NCBI GenBank assembly: GCA_958370325.1
Contig: CATXJW010000005.1
Span: 22,221 to 86,220, forward strand
Direction of reading: 5' to 3'
From: an uncultured Collinsella sp.
GTDB lineage: Bacteria > Actinomycetota > Coriobacteriia > Coriobacteriales > Coriobacteriaceae
DNA: 64,000 bases
The position numbers and the translations under genes are program-made. Position 1 is the first letter of the stretch. Every line of letters begins with the position of its first letter. Shown in pieces: positions 41,217-49,554 of this stretch. The notes beneath the pieces were generated by a model, which did not search any database, was not told the DNA's origin, and saw only the letters and a program-made list of their open reading frames with translations.

Positions 41217-42104
41217 CTACCAGCTCAGCAGCTCGTAGCCGTCCTCGGTCACCACGAGCTGTACCTCGCACTGAGCCGAATCGCTACCGTCCTTGGTGCG
41301 CACGCACCAGCCATCGCCCTTGCTGATCTTAATGTCGGGCGCTCCGGCGTTGACCATGGGCTCGATGGTAAAGACCATGCCCGGAGCCATGATGGTATCC
41401 ACATCGGGCGCCTCGGTGGTAAAGCCCACAAACGGGTCCTCGTGGAACTCCTTACCAATGCCGTGTCCGCCGTACTCGCACACCACGCTAAAGCCGGCGT
41501 CCTCGACCGTCTTTTGCACAGCCTCGGCCATAACGGAGAGCGGCAGCCATGGCTTGACGGCCGCCAGACCCGCCTCCACGCTGGCGCGGGTGACCTCGAC
41601 CAGGCGCTGGCGCTCGGCAGAGACCTCACCGATGCAGAACATGCGGCTCGAGTCGCTAAAGTAGCCGTCTAGGATCGTGGAACAGTCCACGTTGATGATG
41701 TCGCCCTCGTGCAGCACATCCGCATCGCAGGGGATACCGTGGCAGACGACGTCGTTGATCGAGGTGCACACGCTCTTGGGATAGCCCTCGTAGTTGAGGT
41801 CGGCCGGCGTGCCACCGTGCTCGACGGTGTAGTCGTAGATCATCTGGTCGATCTGGTTGGTGGTCATGCCCGCGGCGATGTGCTCGCCTACGTAGTCGAG
41901 CACGCCCACGTTGATGGCGGCCGAGCGCTTGATGCCCTCGATATCGGCGGGCGTCTTGTAGAGCGCGCGGGGCAGAACCTCCCAGCCCTCTTCCCACAGG
42001 CGCTCGAGGCGCTCGTCGAAGGCGCTATGGCATTTCTTATATTTTTTGCCGCTGCCGCACCAGCAAGCGTCGTTGCGGCCAGGAACGGGTCCTTTGTCAT
42101 ACAT
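41217..42104 (-). CDS. map: Methionine aminopeptidase type I with N-terminal SEC-C zinc motif
   Basis: The 295-residue protein begins with a SEC-C motif (GRNDACWCGSGKKYKKCH; Cys14, Cys16, Cys25, His26) and continues with the M24 fold: NYEGYPKSVCTSINDVVCHGIP, NVDCSTILDGYFSDSSR (metal Asp), GGHGIGKEFHEDP (His), FTIEPMV (Glu) and AQCEVQLVV (Glu). It removes the initiator methionine from new proteins. The SEC-C tail likely aids ribosome docking, as in related enzymes. AAGGAAG precedes the ATG. Confidence 0.95.
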   Translation of the reverse strand: MYDKGPVPGRNDACWCGSGKKYKKCHSAFDERLERLWEEGWEVLPRALYKTPADIEGIKRSAAINVGVLDYVGEHIAAGMTTNQIDQMIYDYTVEHGGTPADLNYEGYPKSVCTSINDVVCHGIPCDADVLHEGDIINVDCSTILDGYFSDSSRMFCIGEVSAERQRLVEVTRASVEAGLAAVKPWLPLSVMAEAVQKTVEDAGFSVVCEYGGHGIGKEFHEDPFVGFTTEAPDVDTIMAPGMVFTIEPMVNAGAPDIKISKGDGWCVRTKDGSDSAQCEVQLVVTEDGYELLSW

Positions 42105-42156
42105 GGCTAACTTCCTTTCATCCGCAGCTAGTATAGTCCACCCACGCGTCCATTAA

Positions 42157-42223
42157 AGTTGCGGTGATATAGTTCCGATTTAAGCGGTTTAACAGCATAA
42201 ACAGGAACTATATCACCGCAACT
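42157..42223. repeat. 67-bp hairpin repeat, agttgcggtgaaatag family, copy 4
   Basis: Arms agttgcggtgatatagttcc / ggaactatatcaccgcaact, between the map start and the end of the radical SAM gene. Confidence 0.8.
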
Positions 42224-42264
42224 GATGGAGCGGGATGGCGGGCACTAGCTGCTGCGTGGTTTTG

Positions 42265-43041
42265 CTAGTAACTCACCTGGCAGGGGATGCCGAGGGCGCG
42301 CACGCGCGCGGCAATGGCGTCGAGCACCCCGGGCGCCGCTTTAGCAAGGCCGGCGACCGGTGTCTCGCGCGCCACCGTGTAGATGGTCGCTTCCTGCGGA
42401 CGAATGCGCTCGAGCGCCGCGAGCCAGGGGGCAACGTACTCCTCGCCGGTGTTGTCGATGGGCCTGCCCTGATACTCGCCGGTCAAAAAGATTGTCTGGA
42501 TAATAACGTGACCGTCAAAGCTTGCGAACGTCTCAATCTGGTGCTCGACGTCGTAGGGGCCAACAGGCTGGTCGAGCAGCTGGATAAACGCCGGGTCGAC
42601 GGTATCGAGCTTAAGAATGTTGTCGTCGACCATCATGAGCGCGTCGTGCACCTCGGGACGGTCGGCGCGCGTGCCGTTGGAAAGCACAGCAATCTTGGTG
42701 TTTGGGGCAAGTTCGTCGCGCAGCTCGACGGCGCCGGCGATGGCCTGTGGAAACTCCGGTGCGGCGGTGGGCTCGCCGTTGCCTGCGAAGGTGATCACAT
42801 CGGGGAGCTCGCCCTCGGCTGCCATCTCGCGCAGCTTTGCCTCGAGCGCGTCGAGCACCACGGCAGCTGTGTTGTACGGCTCATGGCAGGGGCGCTCGGC
42901 GTTGAGGCCGTTCTCGCAGTAGATGCAGTCGAACGTGCAGATTTTGCCGCTGGCGGGCATCATGTTGACGCCGAGCGAGAGGCCAAGGCGACGGCTGCGA
43001 ACGGGCCCAAAGATGGGGCTGGCATTCAAAAACGTAGACAT
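42265..43041 (-). CDS. Radical SAM protein
   Basis: From the ATG at 43041 (GAGGAG nearby) the protein has 258 residues. The cluster motif is Cys35-x3-Cys39-x2-Cys42 (CTFDCIYC), with FAGNGEPTAAPEFP for SAM binding. This pattern (GPVRSRRLGLSLGVNM...KICTFDCIYCENG) is typical of small SPASM-lacking radical SAM proteins of unknown function. A frame extending 38 codons further upstream has no motif support. No substrate peptide or glycyl-radical enzyme is adjacent. Confidence 0.85.
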   Translation of the reverse strand: MSTFLNASPIFGPVRSRRLGLSLGVNMMPASGKICTFDCIYCENGLNAERPCHEPYNTAAVVLDALEAKLREMAAEGELPDVITFAGNGEPTAAPEFPQAIAGAVELRDELAPNTKIAVLSNGTRADRPEVHDALMMVDDNILKLDTVDPAFIQLLDQPVGPYDVEHQIETFASFDGHVIIQTIFLTGEYQGRPIDNTGEEYVAPWLAALERIRPQEATIYTVARETPVAGLAKAAPGVLDAIAARVRALGIPCQVSY

Positions 43042-43266
43042 AGGCATATGCTCCTCAAGACTATTGCGCCTAAGCATAGCATCGGCTCCAAAGCAAGGTG
43101 CGGGCTCTTGCTTTACAAGTTTCGTTTTTTCACGTCGCTTATTATGCCGTGCCATGAAAAGCCTCAGGTCGGGTACAGTTAATCCGTTAACAAAGCGTAA
43201 GGCAATGCGGGTCTATCCAACCGTGCTGACGTGCAACTGGATGGGCATTGATAATGGGGGCACAAC

Positions 43267-44064
43267 ATGGATTTTACGGTCGAGAATGCGGGCACCACGA
43301 TTGCCTGTCGCGAATATGCCGGCCCGGATGTGTCGCCTGATGCTCCTGCCTTGGTGTGCGTGCACGGCGCTTGTGTCGACGGCACATTTTTTGACGCCAT
43401 CGCCCGCGAGCTCGCCTGTGACTACCGCGTCATTGCCTACGACCGCCGCGGTTGCGGCGAGAGCGGCGACGCTGCAGACGGACGCTACGACCTCGCCGTC
43501 CAGGCCGCCGATCTGCAAGCCGTGATCGAACACGTTGGCGCTCCGACAAATGTGCTTGCGCACAGCGCCGGTACGTTGGTGGCGCTGGAGCTTCTTCGTA
43601 CCGAACCCCATCTCGTCGACCGTGCGATTCTGCATGAGCCGGCTGTGTCGGCCGAAGGCGTCGGCATGGGCGCAGCTCCGGTTTTGCTCGATATGATTGC
43701 GGCTGGAAAGGTATCAAGGGCGCTCCGGCTTTTCTTGGGAGCCCTCGGCGACATGGACCCCGAGGCTCCTGGGACGACCGAAGCGGAAGCCAAGCATGCC
43801 CTGCGCAACGGCCGCAGTTTCATGGCAAACGAATACGGGATTACTATGACCTGCGTTCCCGATTGGGATAGCGTTCGCGCGTCAAAAACGGTGGCCGCCG
43901 TGCTCCTGGGCGAGCTCTCGATTGGCACGCCCCGCGAGGCTGGTACGCGAGCGGCTGCCGAATATCTCGATTGTCTTCTCGTGACGATCCCGGGCGCGCA
44001 TAACGGTCTGCGCGATCGCCCGGCAGCGGCTGCCCGGGCTGTCCGAGGCATCCTGGGGCTCTAA
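43267..44064 (+). CDS. Alpha/beta hydrolase
   Basis: The 265-residue protein has an oxyanion segment CVHGACVDG, YDRRGCGESG, the nucleophile Ser100 in LAHSAGTL and a C-terminal His in IPGAHNGLRD. It is a single-domain hydrolase; ester or lactone substrates are possible but not indicated. GGGGG precedes the ATG. Confidence 0.88.
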   Translation: MDFTVENAGTTIACREYAGPDVSPDAPALVCVHGACVDGTFFDAIARELACDYRVIAYDRRGCGESGDAADGRYDLAVQAADLQAVIEHVGAPTNVLAHSAGTLVALELLRTEPHLVDRAILHEPAVSAEGVGMGAAPVLLDMIAAGKVSRALRLFLGALGDMDPEAPGTTEAEAKHALRNGRSFMANEYGITMTCVPDWDSVRASKTVAAVLLGELSIGTPREAGTRAAAEYLDCLLVTIPGAHNGLRDRPAAAARAVRGILGL

Positions 44065-44275
44065 CACCCGCAATGGCCAAAGCAGGCTTCGCCCGCAAAC
44101 GTTTCGGCCGTGTTAACAAATGTGCTCAAAACCTCACGTCTGCGACTTCAATCGCGCCGCCTGCCAACTCATAAAAATGTAACAGCATTCACGTACTTAC
44201 CTGCATCGACAAGGTGTTACCCTTGTAGCATTTGGAACCCACCGCTACCATGCGAAACTATCGAAAGGGCCCCAT

Positions 44276-46156
44276 ATGCTCAATAATCACGAGGTCAATC
44301 TAACCGACGAGGAGGCTGCCGCTGAGGTCGCCCGCGTCGCGAAGACCTACCCCGTGGTGCGTTTGCTGTCGGCCGATCAGATTAAGAGCGAGCCTAACTG
44401 CCTGCTCGCCAGCGATCGGTGTCCTTGTTTGCGCCAGTCGAGTCTTGAGGCTTTGGCAGACTCCGATGAGGTGTCGGAGCAACTGCTCAATGATGGCACT
44501 GAGTACCGCGCTCGCCTGCGCCCTCTGAAGGTCGAGGGCGAGCCTCACGTCCTGCTGATGGTGCGTCCGATTGATGAGCAAGAGGCTGCAGAAGAGGACC
44601 TTGTCTACACCGACGTGCTGACGAATGTGCGCAATCGCCGATATTACGAGGAAAAGCTCCGAAGCGCCCGCATGAATGCCGGCGTTGCGATGATCGACCT
44701 TGATGATTTTAGGGTCTTCAACGATACGTGTGGTCGTCATGCCGGCGACCTTGCGCTCGGTGCTGTGGCGACAGCCATACGCAGCGGAATTCGTTCGACT
44801 GACGAGCTTGTGCGCTATGGCTGCGACAAGTTTGTGGTCGTCATGCCCAATATTCCCTCCGATGACTTCACCCGTCGCCTGCATCAGGTGTCCGATGCCG
44901 TTCGTTCCACGATTATTCCGGGCCATGAGTACGTGAGCTTGACGGCATGTGTTGGTGGCGTTCGCATTCATGGCGAGACGGTCGATGAGGGCGTTGGCCG
45001 CGCTGCCCAGTTATTGAGCCGCGCTAAGGCAAAAGCCGGTACGGTCGTGACCGATGCCGATTCCATCGAGGCCTTCCAAAGCGAAAAGCCCTCGGTGCTT
45101 ATTATCGATGACTCCGAGATGAACCGAGCCATTCTCAGCGAGATGCTCAAGGACGAGTATTGCATCCTCGAGGCCGATAACGGTCGTATAGCGCTCGACA
45201 TGGTCGACCGCTATGGCGATGAGTTGTCGCTCGTGATGCTGGACATTGTCATGCCGGGCATAAGCGGCTTTGAGGTGCTGGCCGATCTGTCGCGCCGAAC
45301 GGGTATCGACAATCTGCCTGTCATCATGATTTCGAGTGAAGATTCCGATGATATGGTTCTGCGCGCGTACGAGCTGGGCGCCTCGGACTATATCAACCGC
45401 CCGTTTGACTCCCGTATCGTGCGCCGCCGCGTAAGCAACACCATCCGCCTGTACGCCAAACAGCGCCGCCTGACGAGCCTGCTGTCCCAGCAGTACAACG
45501 AGCGCGTCAAGAACAGTCGCATGCTCATCGACATCATGGCCGGCGTCATGGAGCTTCGCAACGGCGAGAGCGGCAGGCACGTTACGAACATCGAGAAGCT
45601 GACCGAGCTGCTGCTTGGCTGTCTGGTCCAGCGTAGCGGCACGGTCTCCCTCGACAATGAGGAACGCTCTACGATCGCCCTGGCTTCGGCGCTGCACGAT
45701 ATCGGCAAGATGTCGATTGACGATGCGATTCTCAACAAGCCCGGACGCCTTACGCCCGAGGAGTTCGAGATTATGAAGACGCATACCACGATCGGCGCCG
45801 ACATGCTGCTTGAGCTGGGTAGCCATCACGCCGGTAATGCGCTTATGGAATATGCGTACCAGATTGCGCGTTGGCACCACGAGCGCTGGGACGGCAAGGG
45901 TTATCCCGATGGCCTTAAGGGCGACGATATCCCCATCGCCGCGCAGGTGGTTTCGGTGGCTGACGTGTACGATGCGCTGACGAGCGTGCGCGTATACAAA
46001 GACGCTATCCCGCACAAGGAGGCAATCCAGATGATCCTGGACGGTAAGTGCGGCACCTTTAACCCGCTGTTGCTCGACTGCCTGCTCGAGGTGCAAGACC
46101 GTATTGCCGAGACGTTGGCACGCCCCGCCGACGTTGTCGCGTTTCCCACGATTTAG
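44276..46156 (+). CDS. GGDEF-like / receiver / HD-GYP signalling protein
   Basis: The 626-residue protein has three modules. Residues ~105-265 are a GGDEF-type domain (YTDVLTNVRNRRYYEEKL, IDLDDFRVFND) whose active loop is YGCDKF (181-186) instead of GGDEF, so cyclase activity is doubtful. Residues ~272-395 are a receiver with Asp323 (MLDIVMPG). Residues ~405-615 are an HD-GYP domain with HDIGKM (473), HHERWDGKGYPDG (533-545), the metal and c-di-GMP phosphodiesterase motifs. An Hpt protein gene follows, so phosphorelay input to the receiver is likely. No motility genes lie nearby. Confidence 0.9.
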   Translation: MLNNHEVNLTDEEAAAEVARVAKTYPVVRLLSADQIKSEPNCLLASDRCPCLRQSSLEALADSDEVSEQLLNDGTEYRARLRPLKVEGEPHVLLMVRPIDEQEAAEEDLVYTDVLTNVRNRRYYEEKLRSARMNAGVAMIDLDDFRVFNDTCGRHAGDLALGAVATAIRSGIRSTDELVRYGCDKFVVVMPNIPSDDFTRRLHQVSDAVRSTIIPGHEYVSLTACVGGVRIHGETVDEGVGRAAQLLSRAKAKAGTVVTDADSIEAFQSEKPSVLIIDDSEMNRAILSEMLKDEYCILEADNGRIALDMVDRYGDELSLVMLDIVMPGISGFEVLADLSRRTGIDNLPVIMISSEDSDDMVLRAYELGASDYINRPFDSRIVRRRVSNTIRLYAKQRRLTSLLSQQYNERVKNSRMLIDIMAGVMELRNGESGRHVTNIEKLTELLLGCLVQRSGTVSLDNEERSTIALASALHDIGKMSIDDAILNKPGRLTPEEFEIMKTHTTIGADMLLELGSHHAGNALMEYAYQIARWHHERWDGKGYPDGLKGDDIPIAAQVVSVADVYDALTSVRVYKDAIPHKEAIQMILDGKCGTFNPLLLDCLLEVQDRIAETLARPADVVAFPTI

Positions 46157-46179
46157 TTTGACCAAAGGAGTTTTAATCC

Positions 46180-46536
46180 ATGATTTCCATGCGTGAGGCG
46201 TATGAGAAGATCGGCGCTAATTATGATGACGCGTGCGCTCGGCTGATGGGCGAGGAAATGCTTGCCCGCTTTGCCCTCAAGTTTTTGGATGACGAGAGCA
46301 TGGACAAGCTGGAGGCCGCCATGGCGGCAGGAGACGCCGAAGGTGCGTTTATGGCAGCGCACACGCTCAAGGGCGTGAGCCAGAACCTGGGATTCGATAA
46401 TCTGTACGAGCCGGCGGTCGTGGTGACCGAAGCGCTGCGCGGCGCCGATGCCGTTGACGGCGCTCGCGAGGGAATGCATGCGTTGCAGCAGCAATATGCG
46501 GCTACGATGTCGGCCCTGCGCGAGGCGGCTGAATAA
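46180..46536 (+). CDS. Histidine phosphotransfer (Hpt) protein
   Basis: The 118-residue helical protein has the phosphorylated His61 in AAHTLKGVSQNLGF, the Hpt signature. It lies 23 nt after the HD-GYP regulator gene and probably passes phosphate to its receiver. AAAGGAG precedes the ATG. The cognate hybrid kinase is not in the window. Confidence 0.9.
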   Translation: MISMREAYEKIGANYDDACARLMGEEMLARFALKFLDDESMDKLEAAMAAGDAEGAFMAAHTLKGVSQNLGFDNLYEPAVVVTEALRGADAVDGAREGMHALQQQYAATMSALREAAE

Positions 46537-46560
46537 GAGGCTGTGAGCCTTGATGACTAT

Positions 46561-46624
46561 GAGAGTGGATAATCTCCCGTTTTAGGCCCGGTGGCGGCCT
46601 CAAAGTGGGAGATTATCCACTCTC
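46561..46624. repeat. Palindromic repeat, gagagtggataatc type (copy 2)
   Basis: Perfect 18-bp arms gagagtggataatctccc / gggagattatccactctc lie 24 nt after the Hpt stop. Related to 1672-1765. Confidence 0.8.
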
Positions 46625-46766
46625 GTTCGATACGTGTCCAAAAATCCACTCTCACCCCTTCTGATTAGTGAATGGGCTATGCGCACTGGCGGGGCTTTCC
46701 GCATGCAATCCATATCGTTGTTCGATAAACTATTCGGATAACGATAGATTCGATGAGGGTGAGTGT

Positions 46767-47327
46767 ATGTCCAACAGCGTTCAGCGTATGGCCAAGGCGG
46801 GCGAGACTGTAAGGAAGCTTGGCTTTTGCATGGCGGTCGTTTTTGCGGGAATGCTCGTCGCTTTTGCCGCGTTGGTTGTTTACGTGATCTGGTATGCGGT
46901 TGCAAACGTTGTTTCTGTCGATTCTTTCGGTGTCGTGACGCTTCTCGATGGCGGGAGCATCGTTATCCCAAGCGGGCTGTGCATGGCGCTTGTCATGGGT
47001 ATTTCGCTTGTCGTTTTGTGCGGAATCAGCCGTGACATTTCGCGGGGCGTATCGCCCTTTACCAGGGCGCATGTGCGGCTTATCCGTGTTCTCGCGCTTG
47101 CCTTTGCTGTTAACGCCGCGGTTTCGCTTGTTGGTGCCTATGGATCGGTCAATCTTACCATTGGTGGGCTGGAGCTTTGCGTCGTGCCTCATTCCTTCGT
47201 TATCGCGATTTGCCAGGGCGTTGCCTTTGACGCGGGGTCGCTTATCGGCGCGGCCGTCTGTTTGTTTGTCTCGGTGATCTGGAGCTATGCCTCGCTGCTC
47301 CAGGAGCAGTCTGACGAGCTTGTGTAG
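46767..47327 (+). CDS. DUF2975 family membrane protein
   Basis: Starting at ATG 46767 (GAGGGTGAG upstream) the 186-residue protein has four membrane helices (GFCMAVVFAGMLVAFAALVVY, GLCMALVMGISLVVLCGI, VLALAFAVNAAVSLVGAYG, GAAVCLFVSVIWSYASLL) and the DISRGVSPFTRAHVRLIR segment typical of DUF2975. Such proteins are nearly always next to a small HTH gene, as here (8-nt gap). The role is unknown; a membrane sensor controlling the HTH protein is plausible. Confidence 0.85.
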   Translation: MSNSVQRMAKAGETVRKLGFCMAVVFAGMLVAFAALVVYVIWYAVANVVSVDSFGVVTLLDGGSIVIPSGLCMALVMGISLVVLCGISRDISRGVSPFTRAHVRLIRVLALAFAVNAAVSLVGAYGSVNLTIGGLELCVVPHSFVIAICQGVAFDAGSLIGAAVCLFVSVIWSYASLLQEQSDELV

Positions 47328-47335
47328 GAGGAAAC

Positions 47336-47665
47336 ATGAGCTATCTCATCATCGAGCTTGAGACGCAGCTGCTTAAGACCGGAAAGACCAGCTCTGATCT
47401 GATTCGTGCCACGGGGCATACTCCGGCTAATATTTCTAAGCTAAGAAACGGAAAAATTAAAGCTATTCGCCTTAAGACGCTTCTCGATATCTGCGATGAG
47501 CTTGATTGTCAACCGGGAGATATTATTCAGCGCGTGAGCGAGAAAGAGCTCGAGGAACTTATTGTCGAGCGCGCGAAGAATGCCGTGAGGCAGATGCGGG
47601 ATGGCAGAGGCAATGAGGCGTCGCTTCCGACATCGGTCTTCGCTGTAGATTTGAGCGACGAGTAG
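47336..47665 (+). CDS. Cro/C1-type HTH regulator (YozG-like)
   Basis: The 109-residue protein has an HTH_26-like domain (SDLIRATGHTPANISKLRNGKIKAIRLKTLLDICDELDCQPGDII in ordered pieces) and a charged C-terminal extension (ELEELIVERAKNAVRQMRD). AGGAGG precedes the ATG. It forms a pair with the DUF2975 gene and ends 146 nt before the cysteine-rich peptide gene, whose promoter it might control. Confidence 0.88.
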   Translation: MSYLIIELETQLLKTGKTSSDLIRATGHTPANISKLRNGKIKAIRLKTLLDICDELDCQPGDIIQRVSEKELEELIVERAKNAVRQMRDGRGNEASLPTSVFAVDLSDE

Positions 47666-47703
47666 CATAAAAAGAACAACTATAACGAAATATCAGTGTA
47701 GCG

Positions 47704-47733
47704 GAACCCGTGTCTAACACGGGTTCTTTGTTT
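47704..47733 (+). terminator. Intrinsic terminator of the DUF2975-HTH pair
   Basis: The stem gaacccgtg / cacgggttc is followed by TTTGTTT. Confidence 0.88.
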
Positions 47734-47743
47734 ATTAATTATC

Positions 47744-47774
47744 TTGACAAATATAAGTTATCGGCAAACAATAA
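47744..47774 (+). promoter_or_regulatory. Promoter of the peptide-transporter operon
   Basis: A perfect TTGACA (47744-47749) with AACAAT (47767-47772, 4 of 6 matches) at 17-nt spacing, in very AT-rich sequence directly after a terminator. Confidence 0.6.
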
Positions 47775-47810
47775 CATCAAGAACGAACGATAAAAGAAAG
47801 GAGGAACGAT

Positions 47811-47939
47811 ATGAGCTGGATTGTAAAGCCGAGTTATGTGGACCCCGGTGGTGGGTGCAACGGTTACTGCAAGGCATTCTGTGGAGCACGCGTCTGCGTC
47901 AATAACTGCAGCAAAAACTTGTGTGTTGTTAATTTCTAG
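47811..47939 (+). CDS. 42-residue six-cysteine peptide, putative RiPP or bacteriocin precursor
   Basis: A strong AAAGGAGG site precedes this ATG. The peptide starts MSWIVKPSYVDPGGG and then has Cys16, Cys20, Cys24, Cys29, Cys33 and Cys38 (spacing 4-4-5-4-5), ending VVNF. The short start (x-W/Y-IVKP) and Cys-rich core recall short clostridial Cys-rich RiPP precursors, but no family match is certain. No radical SAM, LanM/LanB, YcaO or peptidase gene is next to it. A hairpin separates it from an ABC ATPase and two permeases of the bacteriocin-immunity type. It could be a modified peptide, a disulfide-rich bacteriocin, or a metal-binding peptide. Confidence 0.7.
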   Translation: MSWIVKPSYVDPGGGCNGYCKAFCGARVCVNNCSKNLCVVNF

Positions 47940-47947
47940 CAGTTGCA

Positions 47948-47984
47948 GCTGCTGCCAGGCGACAGTCTGGCAGCAGCGGTTTTG
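47948..47984 (+). terminator. Attenuator between the peptide and transporter genes
   Basis: An 11-bp stem gctgctgccag / ctggcagcagc is followed by GGTTTTG. Being weakly U-tailed, it would let a fraction of transcripts through, giving more peptide mRNA than transporter mRNA, as in many bacteriocin operons. Confidence 0.65.
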
Positions 47985-48007
47985 TTATCAAGCAGAATAG
48001 GAGGCCA

Positions 48008-48733
48008 ATGAGCGCATCAGCGATAAAGCTATCAAAGGTGTCAAAGCGCTATGGAAAACGGCGTGTGTTGCATGACGTTTCCTTCGAGGTGAATCAGTCT
48101 GAACTTTGCGCCCTTGTTGGTGCAAACGGGGCGGGCAAAAGCACGCTTATTAAAATAGTGCTGGGCCTCTGTGAGCCATCGTCGGGGAGCGTGGAGCTCT
48201 TTGGAGGCAAGTCGAAAAAAGAGCTGAGCCTGATGCGGACGCGTGTCGGCTATGTGCCAGATTCCAGCGGAGCATACCAATCCCTCAGTGCGGTGGAGAA
48301 TCTTCGGATCCGATGTGCGGAATGGGGGCTCGATGAGACACGTGAGGTTCCTCGCGTCTTGGGCCTAGTCGGGCTGGACGTCGATGAGAAAAAGAGCGTG
48401 AGCAGTTTTTCTCTGGGAATGAAACGGCGACTGGATATAGCTACGGCTTTGTTGGGCGACACCGACGTACTAATTTTCGATGAGCCGGCAAATGGGTTGG
48501 ACCCGCTGGGCATCGAGAGTATATGGGCCCTTATCGGCCGATTGAATCGAGAACAGGGTAAGACCATGCTCATCTCTAGCCATGATTTGGATGAGTTGGC
48601 ATCGGTTGCAACAAGTTGCGTGTTTATTCATGACGGTGAACTGCTGAAAAAGGAATCGATGGATGTCATAAGGGATGAGGCGTCGTCCCTAAAAGAATAT
48701 TACAGGCGCTTGATGAACGCGGTCTCGCTATGA
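48008..48733 (+). CDS. ABC transporter ATP-binding protein (BcrA/LanF-like)
   Basis: The 241-residue ATPase has Walker A GANGAGKS (about 38-45), the BcrA-type signature SSFSLGMKRRLDIATALL in place of LSGGQ, Walker B LIFDEPANGLDP and switch His in ISSHD. This form is typical of ATPases for bacitracin and lantibiotic self-protection (BcrA, LanF). AGGAGG precedes the ATG. It overlaps the next permease gene by 4 nt. It would power export or expulsion of the peptide encoded just upstream; that link is from position. Confidence 0.9.
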   Translation: MSASAIKLSKVSKRYGKRRVLHDVSFEVNQSELCALVGANGAGKSTLIKIVLGLCEPSSGSVELFGGKSKKELSLMRTRVGYVPDSSGAYQSLSAVENLRIRCAEWGLDETREVPRVLGLVGLDVDEKKSVSSFSLGMKRRLDIATALLGDTDVLIFDEPANGLDPLGIESIWALIGRLNREQGKTMLISSHDLDELASVATSCVFIHDGELLKKESMDVIRDEASSLKEYYRRLMNAVSL

Positions 48734-49554
48734 AGCGGGCGATCCATCCCATAAAGGCAGATATGATGCGTCTACACAGGATGTTTCCGGCGCAGTTTGG
48801 TCTTACGTTTATGTTGGCGTGCGGTCTTCTCTTCGGTGTTTTTCTAAATAACGGAGCAACGTTGCTAGGCTTTGGCTATGGCGTTTGTGGGGAGGATATT
48901 GGTTTCCTCTGGAATGCAATCGATCCTTCTGCGCCTGATGAGTCCCTTGCGCGCAGCGCTTTTGCCGGTACATCCCTGTTCGTTCCGCTCATCGTTTGTT
49001 TGGTGCTTTTACAGGAGCATGGCTATAAAGAGGGATACCGAATTTCTTCAGCAAGAGGTCTCGCCCGCTTTAATGGGGCTCTGGCACATGTGCTTTCGTC
49101 TGCTTTAATAGTCGGTGCAGCATATAGCGCACTTTGCCTTCTTTTGTTTGCAATAGCCATAATGCGTGGGGGGCAAAACTACACGCACGGCATGCTGGCT
49201 GCATTTTTGCCTGCGATGATAATCAACGCCGTATTGGTGATATCGGTTGCGTTGGAGACGATGACCATCTATCGGATTACAGGCAGCGCTGTATTGAGCG
49301 GGGCTGTAATAATAATTGGATTTGTCATGAGCTTGACGCTCTACGGAACCTTCCTTCAGGCACCTATACCATCCTTGCGATGGATCTTCCTCCTTCCGGG
49401 GCCGTACCTTGGAGCCGGATGTGCCCTTGGGTATAGCGATATGGGGCAGCTGACGCTTCTGGGATATGGCGTGGCAGCTGGCTGTCTATCGGTATTGATT
49501 TACGCTCTCGTGACCTGTCGTGTCGGAGGTGTGCTCAATGGCTCGTCAGATTAA
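48730..49554 (+). CDS. ABC-2 type permease, LanE-like position
   Basis: The 274-residue protein has about six membrane helices (FGLTFMLACGLLFGVFL, SLFVPLIVCLVLLQ, SALIVGAAYSALCLLLFAIAIM, FLPAMIINAVLVISVALE, LSGAVIIIGFVMSLTLYGTF, LLGYGVAAGCLSVLIYALV). No sequence family is obvious, which is usual for LanE/LanG-type immunity permeases. Start overlaps the ATPase stop by 4 nt, so translation is coupled. Confidence 0.8.
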   Translation: MKRAIHPIKADMMRLHRMFPAQFGLTFMLACGLLFGVFLNNGATLLGFGYGVCGEDIGFLWNAIDPSAPDESLARSAFAGTSLFVPLIVCLVLLQEHGYKEGYRISSARGLARFNGALAHVLSSALIVGAAYSALCLLLFAIAIMRGGQNYTHGMLAAFLPAMIINAVLVISVALETMTIYRITGSAVLSGAVIIIGFVMSLTLYGTFLQAPIPSLRWIFLLPGPYLGAGCALGYSDMGQLTLLGYGVAAGCLSVLIYALVTCRVGGVLNGSSD

